This document shows positions 16,337 through 24,213 of a stretch of DNA of 64,000 nt, piece after piece. Positions within the stretch are counted from its first letter, which is position 1, and each line of letters begins with the position of its first letter. The DNA is from Rhizobium sp. WYCCWR10014 (lineage in GTDB: Bacteria; Pseudomonadota; Alphaproteobacteria; Rhizobiales; Rhizobiaceae), in assembly GCF_001657485.1 (NCBI RefSeq), contig NZ_LXFU01000051.1, positions 235,543-299,542 on the forward strand, in the 5' to 3' direction. Both the position numbers and the translations under genes were made by a program. The notes under the pieces were generated by a model, which searched no databases, was not told the DNA's origin, and saw nothing but the letters and a program-made list of their open reading frames with translations.

Positions 16337-18235
16337 ATGCTGTTGAAGATTTCCTATGAGGACGGCAGCGGTCGGGAGGTGATCCCGCTCTCGGCGAACG
16401 AGACCTATTTCGTCGGCGAAAGCAGCACACTGACGCTTCCCGCCGGCGCGGGCGTCGTGCGGCTTCGCGGCAGCCACGTCTCCTCGCCGCAATTCGTGCT
16501 GCGAAAGTCTGGCCAGGGCTGGTCGGTGCAGCATCACGGCCGCAACCCGACGCGCGTCGACGATCAGCCGCTTCGGGCCGGCACGCCGGTTGCGGTTTCG
16601 GCCGGCATGTCGATCTGGGTGCCCAACGTCACGATCGAACTCGTCGAGCCGGCGGCGGTGGCCGAAGCGGTGACGCAATTTCCCGATCAGGAACGCGTGC
16701 TCGCCCTGCAGATGGAAATCCACGAGCGCCTGCTGAAGGACACGCAATATGACCGGCTGGTGAAATCTTCCGATTTCGGCCGCGAAGACACGCGAAACCG
16801 AATCCGCGAGCGCCTCGACATGTTCATCAAGGAGGCGCTCGACAGCGCGCCGCAGGATCTCGTCATCCTCGTCATCAAGAACGCCGTCTATCGGTGGCTG
16901 GCAAAACGCATCGCCCGCACGGGGCGGCGTGATGCTTCGTCGAATGCCGCAAGCCTCTCGCGCGAGGAGCAGGACAATCGCCGTCTCTTCGACGTCGGCA
17001 AGGCACTGATTTCGGCCCTTCAGCTCAAGCTCAACTTCGAATCCACCCGCTCCGACTTTGCCCAGCTCGATACGCGGTTCAGCGCCGCCTTCCAGTCCAG
17101 GCAGGCTCTTTTCAACGCCGGCGACCGCTACGAGATCGCCCATATGCACCTGCGCTCCAATATCGAGGAGCTGATGTATCGCTGGGGGACGATCTCGGAG
17201 CTGATGGATCTCGATGTCATCTCGGAAATCATGGTGACCCGCTATGACGAGATCTACGTCGAAAAATTCGGCCTGCTGGAACGTTATCCCTTCGCCTTCG
17301 CCAATGAGCGGCAGCTGATGAAGGTGATCGAGCGCATCGCCGTTGATTCCAACCGTTCGATCAACGAGAGCGAGGCGATGGCCGACTTCCGGATGCCGGA
17401 TGGCTCACGCGTCAACGCCGTCATTCCGCCGCTGGCGGTCAAGGGCGCCTGCCTCACCATCCGCAAATTCGGCGGCAAGTCGAGGCTCGACATCAGCAAG
17501 CTGGTGACCGCCGGCGCGCTCAGCGAGCCGATGCGCGCCTTCCTCGAGGCTGCCGTCCGTTCACGCAAGAACATCGTCGTCTCAGGCGGCACCGGCTCCG
17601 GCAAGACGACGCTGCTGAACAGCCTGTCGCAATTCATCCCGGTCGGCGAGCGCGTCGTTGCCGTCGAGGACACGTCGGAACTGCAGCTCGACGGCATCCA
17701 TGTCGTCTATCTGCAATCGCGGCCGAAGACGGCGGAATCTGAGACCAGCGTCACCATCCGCGACCTCGTGCGCAACGCGCTGCGCATGCGGCCCGACCGC
17801 ATCATCGTCGGCGAGTGCCGTGGTGCGGAGGCGATCGACATGCTGCAGGCGATGAACACCGGCCATGCCGGCTCGATGACGACGGCGCATGCCAACACGC
17901 CGCAGGACATGATGACCCGCCTGGAGGTGATGGTGCTGCAGGGCCAGAGTTCACTGCCGGTCATGGCCATCCGCCAGCAGATCGTTGCCGCCGTCGAACT
18001 CGTCGTGCAGCTGAACCGCCTGGCGAACGGGCGGCGCGCCGTGACCGAAATATCGGAGGTGATCGGCATCGATCCGGATACCGGCCTCATCATAGTCGAG
18101 CCGATCTTCAATCTCGTCGGCCGCGCCGGCGGCCAGGCCGTGCATGCCTTCACCGGCTACCTGCCGAGCTTCGTCGCCGAACTCGTCGAGTTCAACGACG
18201 ACGGCGAGATCGAGAAACTGGACATGTTCGTCTAG
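16337..18235 (+). CDS. cpaF: CpaF/TadA ATPase with FHA-like N-terminal domain
   Basis: A 632-aa secretion ATPase. The C-terminal two thirds are normal CpaF: LMDLDVISEIMVTRYDEIYV, Walker A SGGTGSGKTT near 416, EDTSELQ, RMRPDRIIVGECRGAEAIDM, and GHAGSMTTAHANTP. The first 105 residues are extra and look like a forkhead-associated fold: YFVGES, then VSSPQFVLRKSGQGWSVQHH, then NPTRVDDQPLRAG. The usual Arg and His of the phosphothreonine pocket are replaced (Gly-Glu and Gln), so binding of phosphopeptide is doubtful. The fusion suggests that another FHA-type or kinase-like protein regulates the motor. The stop codon lies in a RIME repeat. Confidence 0.92.
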   Translation: MLLKISYEDGSGREVIPLSANETYFVGESSTLTLPAGAGVVRLRGSHVSSPQFVLRKSGQGWSVQHHGRNPTRVDDQPLRAGTPVAVSAGMSIWVPNVTIELVEPAAVAEAVTQFPDQERVLALQMEIHERLLKDTQYDRLVKSSDFGREDTRNRIRERLDMFIKEALDSAPQDLVILVIKNAVYRWLAKRIARTGRRDASSNAASLSREEQDNRRLFDVGKALISALQLKLNFESTRSDFAQLDTRFSAAFQSRQALFNAGDRYEIAHMHLRSNIEELMYRWGTISELMDLDVISEIMVTRYDEIYVEKFGLLERYPFAFANERQLMKVIERIAVDSNRSINESEAMADFRMPDGSRVNAVIPPLAVKGACLTIRKFGGKSRLDISKLVTAGALSEPMRAFLEAAVRSRKNIVVSGGTGSGKTTLLNSLSQFIPVGERVVAVEDTSELQLDGIHVVYLQSRPKTAESETSVTIRDLVRNALRMRPDRIIVGECRGAEAIDMLQAMNTGHAGSMTTAHANTPQDMMTRLEVMVLQGQSSLPVMAIRQQIVAAVELVVQLNRLANGRRAVTEISEVIGIDPDTGLIIVEPIFNLVGRAGGQAVHAFTGYLPSFVAELVEFNDDGEIEKLDMFV

Positions 18236-18356
18236 AGCGGTTCAGGGTTTCGCGGAAGCGCAGAACCGCTCTAAGTTTTTGTTTTTACGCAATTCCCGGC
18301 AAAAGGGCTTTGCGCTTTGCCTGGGAAACCACTTCGCACTTTTCCTGGAATTGCTC
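18234..18356. repeat. RIME-type intergenic mosaic element
   Basis: Two palindromes in tandem. AGAGCGGTTC (18234) pairs with GAACCGCTCT (18263), and GCAATTCC (18289) pairs with GGAATTGC (18347), with a T-rich joint AAGTTTTTGTTTTT between them. This is the layout of the Rhizobium-specific intergenic mosaic element. It overlaps the cpaF stop codon and separates cpaF from tadB within the operon. Confidence 0.85.
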
Positions 18357-18369
18357 TGAGGGGGAAGCC

Positions 18370-19233
18370 ATGGATATCAGCATTCTGCAGATTTTTACGA
18401 TCGCCCTCGGCGCTGTAACGGCGGGATTGCTCGTCTGGGGCGCACCGGTGCGCTGGCCGGCGCCGCTGCTGCGCGCCACTGAACGCGACATTGCGCTCGC
18501 CAGCGAGGCGGCGCAGGTCTTCGGGCGCGATGCCGTTCCGCCCTATACGATGATCCTCGCCTACGGCATCACGGCGATCGTCGTCTTCGTGGTGATCTCG
18601 CTGATCTTCGGGCCGATCTTCGGCTTCGTCGTCGCCATCCCGGTCGCCTTCTTCCTGCCCAAGGGCTTGATCCGTTATTTCCTGCAGCGGCGCTGGCTGC
18701 AGATCGAATCGCAGCTTCCCTATGCCGTCGACCAGATTGTCTCGGCGGTGCGTACCGGCAAGCCGCTTGCCGTCGCCGTCAATGCGGTGGCCGATACCGG
18801 TCAGATGCCGGCCTCGCGCGAATTCGAGCGCATCGCCCGCGAACAGAAGCTTGGCATCGGCCTGGTCGAGGCGCTCGACCGCCACGGCCGCACTGTGCCG
18901 AGCCTGCACTTCAAGATGGTCGATGCGGCCCTCGGTCTCTTTGCCCGGCAGGGCGGCGACATTTCCGAGCCGCTGACGGAAATGTCGAAATCCTTCAAGG
19001 AAATCTGGAAGCTCGATCAGAAGATCACCACCTCGTCGTCGCAGGCGCGCATGAACTTCCGCGTCGTCAATGGCGGCGCGCTGTTCATGATCCTGCTGAT
19101 CTTCTTCGGTCAGCCGGAACTGATCGACAAGGTGTTCGGCAACGCCATCGGCATCGTCATCGCGATCGTCGGCGCCATTCTCTATGCGACCGGTTTCTTC
19201 TGGATGCGCTCGATGATGAAGGTGTCGGTTTGA
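18370..19233 (+). CDS. tadB: TadB-type inner-membrane platform protein
   Basis: A 287-aa member of the GspF/TadB family. Membrane segments lie near 7-25 and 60-95 (ILAYGITAIVVFVVISLIF), and the GspF core includes QLPYAVDQIVSAVRTGKPLA and a C-terminal pair of membrane helices. TadB and TadC form the membrane platform driven by the ATPase. GGGGAAGCC precedes the ATG. The stop overlaps the tadC start (TGATG). Confidence 0.9.
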   Translation: MDISILQIFTIALGAVTAGLLVWGAPVRWPAPLLRATERDIALASEAAQVFGRDAVPPYTMILAYGITAIVVFVVISLIFGPIFGFVVAIPVAFFLPKGLIRYFLQRRWLQIESQLPYAVDQIVSAVRTGKPLAVAVNAVADTGQMPASREFERIAREQKLGIGLVEALDRHGRTVPSLHFKMVDAALGLFARQGGDISEPLTEMSKSFKEIWKLDQKITTSSSQARMNFRVVNGGALFMILLIFFGQPELIDKVFGNAIGIVIAIVGAILYATGFFWMRSMMKVSV

Positions 19234-20135
19234 TGTCTCAGATACCTCTCGCCCCCATCGCCGTCGTCTTTGCCGGGATCACCGCTGCGCTGTTCGTCTG
19301 GTGGATCGGCGATCTGCTCGGCAGCATTCAGGTGGTGCGCCGGTCCGCCAGCGGCGATGGTCCGCCCCCGAACATTGTCGACAGCATCGGCATGCGCACG
19401 CCGGTCGAATTCGTGCTGACGCATTTCGAGCCGCTTCTGGCCGATTACGGCGCGCAGCTCGAGCAGAAGCTGATCTATGCCGGCCGGCCCTTCGGCGGCG
19501 TGACGGGACGGGAATATATCGCCCTTCTCGTCGTTTTGAGCCTGTTCGGTTTCGTCGTGCTCGGTGTGCTGTTCGGCATCGCCAGCGGCAGCGTGATTGG
19601 CGGGCTGGTGGCCGGGCTGATCCTTGGCCTGATCCCCGCCATCTATTTCTGGGTCGTCGCCGACGACAAGGCGCAGGACCGCAAGGAACGCATCTCGCGC
19701 GAATTTCCCTATTTCCTCGATCTCGTGGTCATGACGCAGCAGGCGCAAGCGACACTGCCGGAAAGCCTGAGGCTTTATGCCGAGGCGGCACCGGGCACCG
19801 TCATGAGCGAGGAGATTGAACAGACGCTGAAGGACGTGGCGCTCGGCACCGGCATGATCGAGGCGTTGCAGCGCCTGGAGCGCCGCATGACCGCCGAGGA
19901 GGTCATCCGCGTCATCCGCGCCGTGATCCAGGGCGAAGTCGAAGGCAGCAACCGCGTCGAGTTGTTGCGCGAGCACGCGCGCGACCTGCGCTTCCGTCGC
20001 TGGGAAAAGGCCGACAGGGCCAGTGAAAAGCTGAAGGCCAAGATCGTCATGCCGGCGATGATGATCGTCGTGTCGATCCTGCTTCTGGTGCTGGCGCCTG
20101 CAATTGTCGAAATGATGTCGAGTGGGATGTTCTGA
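19233..20135 (+). CDS. tadC: TadC-type inner-membrane platform protein
   Basis: A 300-aa GspF/TadC-family protein. It has an N-terminal membrane helix (AVVFAGITAALFVWWIG), a paired helix near 95-145, the GspF core (REFPYFLDLVVMTQQAQATL and EALQRLERRMTAEEVIRVI) and a last helix (MPAMMIVVSILLLVLAPAIV). It overlaps tadB and is 2 bases from the FHA gene, so all belong to one transcript. Confidence 0.9.
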   Translation: MSQIPLAPIAVVFAGITAALFVWWIGDLLGSIQVVRRSASGDGPPPNIVDSIGMRTPVEFVLTHFEPLLADYGAQLEQKLIYAGRPFGGVTGREYIALLVVLSLFGFVVLGVLFGIASGSVIGGLVAGLILGLIPAIYFWVVADDKAQDRKERISREFPYFLDLVVMTQQAQATLPESLRLYAEAAPGTVMSEEIEQTLKDVALGTGMIEALQRLERRMTAEEVIRVIRAVIQGEVEGSNRVELLREHARDLRFRRWEKADRASEKLKAKIVMPAMMIVVSILLLVLAPAIVEMMSSGMF

Positions 20136-20137
20136 TC

Positions 20138-21013
20138 ATGGTCTTTTCCTTCTTTCGCGGAAACAAGCCTAGCCTTCTGCAGACCGGTCCCGGCGGCCAG
20201 AGCCGCAGCCATGTGCTCGACCGGCCGGAAATGTCGATTGGGCGGGCTTCCAATGCCGATATCGTCGTCGACGATCCTTTCCTGGCGCCGATCCATGCGC
20301 GCATCGAGCGGCAGAGCGACGGCGGCTTCATCATCCGCCGCATGGGGCTGAACCCGATCATGCTGCGCGGCGAAGCGCTGTTGCAGACTGCCTCGCTGAA
20401 AGCCGGCGACAGCTTCCGCCTCGGCAAGGACGTCGAATTCCAGTTCGTCGTCAAGGCCGCCGCCAAGGAAGCGCCGAAGAAGGAGGCCTCCAAGACGAGC
20501 GACGACAAGCCGAAAAAGTCGCTCCTCAAGCAGCCGGCCTTCCTGGCCGGCATGGGTGTCGTCTATCTCGCCATCGTCGGTATCATCGGCTACGTGATCC
20601 TGTCTGACAGCGGCAGCGCGGAGAGTGGCCCGACGGCTGAGCGCATCAGTGCGGAAGCCGCCCGCATTCCGACATGCATCAAGAATGCCCGGCGCATGCG
20701 CCAGGTTTCCGAGCAAAGCTTCAACGGCGCCGTCGGCGGCCGCGTCGGCAGGGATGGCGACGCAACCTATGCCGCCCTCTCGCTGGCAGCCGAACCATCT
20801 GATGACGCCGCGCTGGCAAAGGCCGCCGAGCCGATCGTCGAGGCCTACAAACGCACGGCGCTCGCAGCCCTTGCCTCGGAAAACCGCGGCAATAACACGC
20901 TGGCGCAGACCCTCTATCAGCAAACCTACGATCTCGTTCCCGACGTCAACTGCTCAGCCGCGCGCTTCGCGCTGCAGCGCCGCGCCGCCACAAAGCCGCC
21001 GGCGCGGCGTTGA
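20138..21013 (+). CDS. FHA-domain single-pass membrane protein
   Basis: A 291-aa protein. An N-terminal forkhead-associated domain (about 20-110) shows MSIGRASNADIVVDD, PIHARI and NPIMLRGEAL, keeping the Arg, His and Asn positions of FHA domains; the Ser that usually contacts phosphothreonine is Ala. A Lys-rich linker, one membrane helix (about 136-157, AGMGVVYLAIVGIIGYVIL) and a periplasmic domain with two Cys follow. It is the last gene of the Tad-like operon, 2 bases after tadC. Together with the FHA-like head of the ATPase it suggests phospho-signalling or FHA-mediated docking at the platform. The kinase partner is not identified. Confidence 0.85.
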   Translation: MVFSFFRGNKPSLLQTGPGGQSRSHVLDRPEMSIGRASNADIVVDDPFLAPIHARIERQSDGGFIIRRMGLNPIMLRGEALLQTASLKAGDSFRLGKDVEFQFVVKAAAKEAPKKEASKTSDDKPKKSLLKQPAFLAGMGVVYLAIVGIIGYVILSDSGSAESGPTAERISAEAARIPTCIKNARRMRQVSEQSFNGAVGGRVGRDGDATYAALSLAAEPSDDAALAKAAEPIVEAYKRTALAALASENRGNNTLAQTLYQQTYDLVPDVNCSAARFALQRRAATKPPARR

Positions 21014-21085
21014 TCGGAGGCCTGTAGCAAGCAATGCACGCCGGTGTCGGGGTAATCAGCGGCGCGCGCATTGCACAGGGCTGCT

Positions 21086-23017
21086 CTATGGCTGCCCGAG
21101 GGGCTTGGCCTTCCCCGCCTCGCATTCCGGCAGTCGCACAGGTTTGGCGAGGTTCGCCAGCGCCTCGGGCTTGGCGCATGCCGGGAAGCCAGCGAGCGGC
21201 ATTGTCTCTATGAACCGATTGCGCTCGATTATGCTTAGGCCGGGTTCATTGATCATGCTCTCGACAGTTAGATCCGGGTGCTGCTTGAGAGTTTCCATAG
21301 CTGAAGCATGCGCCTCATCGGTTCGACCCAGTGCCGCAAGCGAGCTGCTACGGACTACCCAGGTCCACCTTTGGTAGTTGTTGGGCGTCATGCGCTCCAG
21401 CATCTTCACCGCGTCCTCATACCGCCCCGCCATAAAATAGGCAGGTGCGAAGAAGTTGGACGCCCACATCGGATAACTCGGATCGAGCCGCATGACCTTG
21501 TCGACCATTTGAGCACCGCGTTCTGGTTCACCGAAGCGTGCTGCATACCCGCTGTAAAAGGTCAGGATTTCGGACGAGCCCGGAGCCAGGCGAAGGGCCG
21601 TGTCGAATTCGGACTTGCCGCGGCCCATATCGCCCTTATTGGCAAGGCTCATACCAAACACCGCATGGGCTTCAGCGTCGCTTGGATCAAGCCGCACCGC
21701 GCGTTCGGCCACATCGGCGGCCGCCTTGCGGTTGCTCTCGGGGTCGACGCCAAACACGCCCATCAGATCATGAGCATGGTAAAGTTCTACCCAGGCCCGG
21801 GCTAGCCCTGGGTCGAGCTCGACGGCGCGGTTGAGAAACGTGATGGCCTCCTCGTCATCGGCTTTGGTGAGCTTTTCGATCTTCTCGGACCCGAGAAGAT
21901 AGTAATCATAAGCATTCAGGTTTTCAGGCCGTTTGCGTTTGGCTGCAGCCCGCCCGGCCTCTTGAATCAGTCCCACTCCGCCGCCGAGGCGGTTGGCCAC
22001 CTGTTCTGCGATTTCGGTCTGAACGGCGAACACGTCCTCTGCAGGCCGGTCCCAATTCTCCGACCAAAGATGGTGGCCGGTTTTCGCATCGATCAACTGT
22101 GCTGTGATCCGTACCCGGCCACTCTGCCGCTGGATCGAGCCTTGCAGTACAAAGCCGACATGGAGCGCGCTTGCGACCTGACGGGCATCCACCGGCTTGC
22201 CTTTATAAACGTCCGTCGAATTTCGGGCCACCACCTCGAATTCGGGAAACCGCGCGAGGTCGGTAATGATGTCCTCAGTTAGGCCATCGGCCAGACGCCC
22301 GCTAGCCTCGTCGCCGCCATAATTGTCGAAGGGCAGCACCGCCACCGACGGCTTGCCGCTCAAAGGTTCCGGCTGCAAGAACCACCAAACCCCGCCGCCC
22401 GCCAGAGCCAGCGCCACGATCGCCGCTGCAGCCGTCTTGGCCCAGCGCGGCATCCTTCCGAGAAGCGGCCGACGCGCCCGTTTGCCGTCAAGTCTCAGTC
22501 GATACATCCGCACTGGGCGGCTGATGTTCTTGACCTGCTGCTCGCCGGCGAAATCGAGCGGCCAGTCGAGTTTGCCCTGGAGATGATCGTATGCCGTGCC
22601 CGACACCACCACGCCGCCCGGCTCGGCCAAATGCTCCAGCCGCGCGGCGACGTTCACCCCATCCCCATAGACATCGCCATCCACCAAGGCCACATCGCCC
22701 AGATTGATCCCGACGCGAAATACGATGCGCTCAGGCTCCGGTAGGTCGGCGTTGCGCGCCGCCACGACATTCTGAAACTCCGCGGCGCAGGCAACCGCAT
22801 CAACCACGCTGTCGAAGGAGACGAGCGCGCCGTCGCCCATCAGCTTGATAACGGTGCCATGGCGCAGGGAGATGGCGGGATTGATCAGTTCGGCGCGGAT
22901 GGCCTTCAGTCGCTTGATGGTGCCGGCCTCATCGGCCTCCATCGCCTTGGAGTAGCCGACCATATCCGCCGCTAGGATTGCGAGCAGCTTCCGGTCAAGC
23001 GTGGGGGTGCCCATCAT
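21086..23017 (-). CDS. class III adenylate cyclase with TPR sensor/output region
   Basis: A 643-aa protein of a type abundant in rhizobia. The N-terminal class III nucleotidyl cyclase domain (about 8-180) has both metal-binding Asp residues (LAADMVGYSK and LMGDGALVSF) and the VGINLGDVALVDGDVYGDGV segment. A membrane helix (about 197-217) is followed by a periplasmic TolB-like region (VAVLPFDNYGGDEASGRLAD) and tetratricopeptide repeats. It probably makes cAMP in response to a cell-envelope signal. It converges with the FHA gene (72 bases between). A palindrome overlaps its ribosome site. Confidence 0.9.
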   Translation of the reverse strand: MMGTPTLDRKLLAILAADMVGYSKAMEADEAGTIKRLKAIRAELINPAISLRHGTVIKLMGDGALVSFDSVVDAVACAAEFQNVVAARNADLPEPERIVFRVGINLGDVALVDGDVYGDGVNVAARLEHLAEPGGVVVSGTAYDHLQGKLDWPLDFAGEQQVKNISRPVRMYRLRLDGKRARRPLLGRMPRWAKTAAAAIVALALAGGGVWWFLQPEPLSGKPSVAVLPFDNYGGDEASGRLADGLTEDIITDLARFPEFEVVARNSTDVYKGKPVDARQVASALHVGFVLQGSIQRQSGRVRITAQLIDAKTGHHLWSENWDRPAEDVFAVQTEIAEQVANRLGGGVGLIQEAGRAAAKRKRPENLNAYDYYLLGSEKIEKLTKADDEEAITFLNRAVELDPGLARAWVELYHAHDLMGVFGVDPESNRKAAADVAERAVRLDPSDAEAHAVFGMSLANKGDMGRGKSEFDTALRLAPGSSEILTFYSGYAARFGEPERGAQMVDKVMRLDPSYPMWASNFFAPAYFMAGRYEDAVKMLERMTPNNYQRWTWVVRSSSLAALGRTDEAHASAMETLKQHPDLTVESMINEPGLSIIERNRFIETMPLAGFPACAKPEALANLAKPVRLPECEAGKAKPLGQP

Positions 23018-23024
23018 CGTTGCC

Positions 23025-23040
23025 TTGCATGAACATGCAA
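23025..23040 (-). promoter_or_regulatory. palindrome at the cyclase ribosome site
   Basis: TTGCATG-AA-CATGCAA is a perfect 7-bp inverted repeat ending 7 bases before the cyclase ATG on the minus strand. The AAGGCAACG ribosome site overlaps one arm, so either an operator or an mRNA hairpin could limit expression. Confidence 0.35.
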
Positions 23041-23237
23041 TCGTGTCGGCAGTCTACACCCATCGACGCGCTGCAACTAGCACACCGCTAAAACGGCATG
23101 TCTGCTTGTGGTAACATCCGCCCCAGAACCGAAACAGACGTCACGCGTCAAAGGGGACACTCCTCGGCACTCGCAGAACATCTGACATCCGCGCGCCGAC
23201 GGTGCCATAAATGAGCTTCATCGAGGGAGGGACCGTG

Positions 23238-23327
23238 ATGCAGAAGAATACGCCGGACTTCAGGGGCAAGGTGACGTTGGTGACGGGATCGAGCTTGCTG
23301 GTGGACGGTGGATGGTCCGTCGCCTGA
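23238..23327 (+). pseudogene. short-chain dehydrogenase remnant with internal deletion
   Basis: A 29-codon frame reads the N-terminal SDR segment TPDFRGKVTLVTGS fused directly to the C-terminal SDR segment SLLVDGGWSVA and a stop. All the middle of the gene, roughly 200 codons including the catalytic Tyr-Lys, is missing. A good ribosome site (GAGGGAGGG) still precedes the ATG. This is the expected scar of one in-frame deletion. Confidence 0.75.
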
Positions 23328-23635
23328 GGCGGAGGCTCCTGCATAGCAGCGGAAGATCATTCGCCGCTTTCGGCTTCCGCGGTGTATCCGCCGTCGTCCC
23401 CGACCGAGCGTGGTCAGCCAAACCGGTCCATCGGAAATCTATTACTATCCGCGACATCGCTGTCGGCCGACGGTTCGGCCGCATAGATGAGGTACATCGG
23501 AACAGGTTTGTAGGACATTCCGGCAGCACCTGCTCGAGCCATTTTGCATTTTGTGCTTCTTGAGCTTTGCGACTGATGTCCGCGGCTGCTGGCGCAAACG
23601 TGACGTCGAAAGGCGAGTAGCCCCCGAAATTCCGA
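23328..23635. other. 308 bases without a supported gene
   Basis: Long overlapping frames exist on the minus strand (23260-23730) but show no recognisable domain and have an odd composition rich in Arg, Pro and Ser. The region lies between a dehydrogenase remnant and a DUF982 gene and looks like decayed intergenic DNA. Confidence 0.5.
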
Positions 23636-23947
23636 CTATCTTTGCGCGCTTGACGGCAGGTCCGGCTGTCGCTCTCCAACTTCCTGCCGGACGAGCGATA
23701 GAGCGGCGATACCCGCCTCATCGGCCGCACGTAGAAGCGCTTCCCGGAATTGTTCTGGAGCGATCTTGCCGCTCAATGCGTCGACGCAGGCTTTCACGGC
23801 AGCCACATATTCCTCGCCGTCATCGCAAGGCCAGTCGTTGATCAGGAGACGCGCCGCGTCGCCCAGCGTCCATACGATCTTGCGAGATGCCGGGCCTCGC
23901 AAAGCAAATCCAACCGGCGTGAATGCTGATGATGTATTCCAGCACAT
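23636..23947 (-). CDS. DUF982 domain protein
   Basis: A 103-aa protein typical of the rhizobial DUF982 family: a short variable N-terminus, then FTPVGFALRGPASRKIVWTL, DAARLLINDWP and a C-terminal helix EALLRAADEAGIAAL. Rhizobial genomes hold many copies, often plasmid-borne or in variable regions. No biochemical role is known. The downstream frame is intact, although it lies among decayed sequence. 266 bases without a supported gene separate it from the pseudokinase gene. Confidence 0.75.
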   Translation of the reverse strand: MCWNTSSAFTPVGFALRGPASRKIVWTLGDAARLLINDWPCDDGEEYVAAVKACVDALSGKIAPEQFREALLRAADEAGIAALSLVRQEVGERQPDLPSSAQR

Positions 23948-24213
23948 TGTCCCCTCGACCCCTCAAGGCACGGGTACTACAGTCCCCACCTTCAATATAC
24001 GCGCGTATTTTGTAATTTGGAATTGAAAAATGTTGAAGCGTACCCCTTGAGAGCGAGCTGCCGGATGAAGAAGAAAGGGCGCTCTGGAAACTTATGTCGG
24101 GCGCCCTGCCGTCGTCGACAAGTGTTGCACTGATGGACGCGTTGCGGGTTCGCAGCGGATTACCTCGCCCCCGTGACAGCGGCGCACGCTTCCGGTTCCA
24201 CATTTCGCCGCGC

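Noticed and set aside
23260..23730. 156-codon minus-strand frame after the dehydrogenase remnant
   Set aside because: Overlaps both the remnant and the DUF982 gene, Arg/Ser/Pro-rich, no family match.
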